From positions 2,418,001-2,482,000 of the forward strand of contig NZ_PTRA01000001.1 in assembly GCF_002943425.1 (NCBI RefSeq): a DNA stretch of 64,000 nucleotides, read 5' to 3'. Below, piece by piece: positions 62,498 to 64,000 of the stretch. A program made the position numbers and the translations under genes. The notes under the pieces were generated by a model. That model searched no databases, had not been told where the DNA came from, and saw only the letters and a program-made list of their open reading frames with translations. The stretch is from Siphonobacter curvatus. Its GTDB lineage: Bacteria; Bacteroidota; Bacteroidia; Cytophagales; Spirosomataceae. The first letter of the stretch is position 1. Every line of letters starts with the position of its first letter.

Positions 62498-63520
62498 ATG
62501 GCCTCATTCGTACGAATTATTGCTCTGCTTGCTTTACTCGTCGTTTTTGCGGCGAGTACTTCTAAAACCCTCTATTTCACCCTTGGGAAAGAGGGTTATT
62601 TGCCCGATGATTACAAGTACGGGGACTTGTACCGATTCACCAATCTGGCGGCGTTTAAAGCCGTTCGTGAGTCGTGTCGGAAATTATTTAGTGATCCTAC
62701 GCCCCAAGTACCCGTGGCTTTGTACGCCATTGGCGATAGCTTTATGGAACCCGGCTCAGTAGATGCTCAGGATTTTCAGACCCGTACTTATACGTATACG
62801 CACTGGAACGACCATACGAACATTCATCTGGATACGTCCATACGCAATGTTCTGCTGATTGAATCGGTCGAGCGGCATTTCCGGGAACACCTGGCGACGC
62901 CAGTGAGTAACTTTGTACTGAGCCCGCAGCCGGTCAAACCCGTCGAAAAAACGCATTCGTACCGGACCGATTTCGACGAGTTTATGACGGGACCCAAGGA
63001 TGTGCGACTCACCTACCCCGAAGAACGGCTGGATAATGTGCTTTTTAACTGGCCAGTCTTTCTACACCTGCGTGAATTCAAGGCCTGGATGAACCTGACT
63101 TTCTTCAATCGGGTTCATTCGATGACGACGATTACGCCCGATCATCAGCATTTACTTTTAAATCTGGATACGGATTCAACGGTGGTTAACTCCAACTTTA
63201 ATCCCGTCAGCGATAAAGAAATCAGTACGCTCATTACGAATCTGAACCAGACTTACGAGAAGTACCACTCACTGGGTTTTGATGAGGTGTACCTAAGCAT
63301 CATCCCCAATAAAACAACTATAGCGGCCAATTACCTGGGCCGCTATAATCACCTGATCGAACGCATTCAGTCGGATCCGCGACTGAAACTAAAAATAGTG
63401 GATGCCTACCGACTCGTGCGGCCGCTGGGGCCTGCTGCGTACCAGCCGGGCGATAGTCACTGGACCTGCCAAAGCCGGGATTTATGGCTCCGGCAACTGA
63501 ATCGTCAGCTCTTACAATAA
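62498..63520 (+). CDS. SGNH/AlgX-like O-acetyltransferase partner
   Basis: 340 residues with an N-terminal anchor (MASFVRIIALLALLVVFAAS). The SGNH nucleophile block I is GDSFMEPG with Ser81 (79-86), and the catalytic Asp319 and His321 are in PGDSHWT near the C-terminus. This GDSF...DSHW layout is the one of AlgX/AlgJ and related acetyltransferases which pass acetyl groups to exopolysaccharides. It lies 41 bp after the MBOAT gene, so the two make an acetylation module facing the periplasm. Its last nine bases overlap the convergent ahpD. Confidence 0.88.
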   Translation: MASFVRIIALLALLVVFAASTSKTLYFTLGKEGYLPDDYKYGDLYRFTNLAAFKAVRESCRKLFSDPTPQVPVALYAIGDSFMEPGSVDAQDFQTRTYTYTHWNDHTNIHLDTSIRNVLLIESVERHFREHLATPVSNFVLSPQPVKPVEKTHSYRTDFDEFMTGPKDVRLTYPEERLDNVLFNWPVFLHLREFKAWMNLTFFNRVHSMTTITPDHQHLLLNLDTDSTVVNSNFNPVSDKEISTLITNLNQTYEKYHSLGFDEVYLSIIPNKTTIAANYLGRYNHLIERIQSDPRLKLKIVDAYRLVRPLGPAAYQPGDSHWTCQSRDLWLRQLNRQLLQ

Positions 63521-64000
63521 AGTCAGGAAGCTTTTGAAGATCGCGGCCAGACGAATGGCATCGAATACACGAGCCTGGCTAGCTCCGTGCTGACGAACAC
63601 TGGCTTCGTGGGAAGTCACGCACATTTCACAACCATTGATGGCCGAAATCGCCAGACTCAACAGTTCGAAATACTCCTTGCCCAGCACCGGATTCATCAT
63701 GATGCTCATCTTGATACCCGCGGGCATCGTATTGTACGTTTCGGAGTCCATGAAATGACGGAAACGGTAGAATACGTTATTGGCGTTCATCAAAGAAACG
63801 CAGGCTGCTACTTCCTGAATTTCTTTATCTTCTGCCCCTTCTGCTTTCGCAGCGGATTCGATGGCTTCAATCACGGCAGCCTGACTTTTCTCATTGATCG
63901 CCACGCCGAGGGCCATCAATAACGCTTCTTTCTTGGTCAGGTTCTGCGATTTCAGGACGTTTTGTACGTTAATACGCAGGTCCTTCAGGTATCGGTGATC
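63512..64000 (-). CDS. ahpD: Alkyl hydroperoxide reductase AhpD-type protein (5' end cut by the window)
   Basis: The frame is open to the right edge, giving 162 codons and a further N-terminus outside. It is a carboxymuconolactone-decarboxylase-fold protein of the AhpD type: LKDLRINVQNVL, VFYRFRHFMDSETYNTMPAGIKMSIM, and the redox site with Cys-Glu-Met-Cys in AINGCEMCVTSHEASVRQHG. In mycobacteria AhpD reduces the peroxiredoxin AhpC; here AhpC would be expected just upstream, outside the window. The CxxC and the following His of the active site are present. It ends over the last nine bases of the SGNH gene. Confidence 0.92.
   Translation of the reverse strand, partial: DHRYLKDLRINVQNVLKSQNLTKKEALLMALGVAINEKSQAAVIEAIESAAKAEGAEDKEIQEVAACVSLMNANNVFYRFRHFMDSETYNTMPAGIKMSIMMNPVLGKEYFELLSLAISAINGCEMCVTSHEASVRQHGASQARVFDAIRLAAIFKSFLTLL

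Overview
The window comes from a Bacteroidota genome, most likely order Cytophagales (Spirosomataceae/Cytophagaceae type). The signs are the secreted and outer-membrane families (TonB receptor, PD40-OmpA protein, 'QVGIGT' secreted protein, DUF2452, DUF4494), near absence of Shine-Dalgarno sequences, and promoters with a TAnnTTTG -7 box. No rRNA, tRNA, CRISPR array, prophage or insertion sequence was recognised. This placement is by family knowledge and was not tested by a search.

Layout. 0-8 kb: housekeeping genes (DUF2452 protein, menB, a lipoprotein, an EVE protein, a large secreted protein, an RlmI-like methyltransferase) and a two-component system. 8.1-10.3 kb: a sparse stretch with one secreted protein, short ORFs that look like gene remnants, and a perfect 14-bp hairpin; it looks like an accessory insertion. 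10.3-18.6 kb: a class IV histone-deacetylase-like enzyme, three fasciclin proteins interleaved with a DUF4494 protein and an AraC-MGMT fusion, a GNAT, dnaK, a DUF937 protein and a nuclease A inhibitor homologue. 18.7-22.4 kb: thrS-infC-rpmI-rplT. 22.5-34.3 kb: TPR lipoprotein, M14 carboxypeptidase, SdpR/SdpI-like pair, alpha/beta hydrolase, Dabb protein, dapA, ligA and rpe. 34.5-46 kb: TonB receptor with a His-rich membrane partner, DHA2 exporter, cardiolipin synthase, YdjM-like hydrolase and a tandem pair of M14 proteins, one with its catalytic residues lost. 46-63.5 kb: an OmpA/PD40 protein, then an apparent glycan block: GT39-like transferase, a transketolase split in two around an epimerase-GT2 fusion, a polytopic protein, a GT2, a UDP-galactopyranose-mutase-like flavoprotein, a large anchored protein, and an MBOAT plus SGNH acyltransferase pair. 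The window ends inside ahpD.

The strongest unexplained signal is non-coding. About eleven intergenic spacers are largely filled by long imperfect inverted repeats. Each has a G/T-rich 5' arm and an A/C-rich 3' arm. In most loci the arms are built from degenerate 7-nt units (TTTNNNG, complement CNNNAAA). The sequence differs between loci, but the arms of one locus match each other. The arrays often run from the stop codon of one gene almost to the start of the next, including both spacers of the split-transketolase cluster and the spacers of the thrS-infC-rpmI-rplT operon. A second small repeat, a REP-like double hairpin, occurs twice, both times beside one of these arrays.
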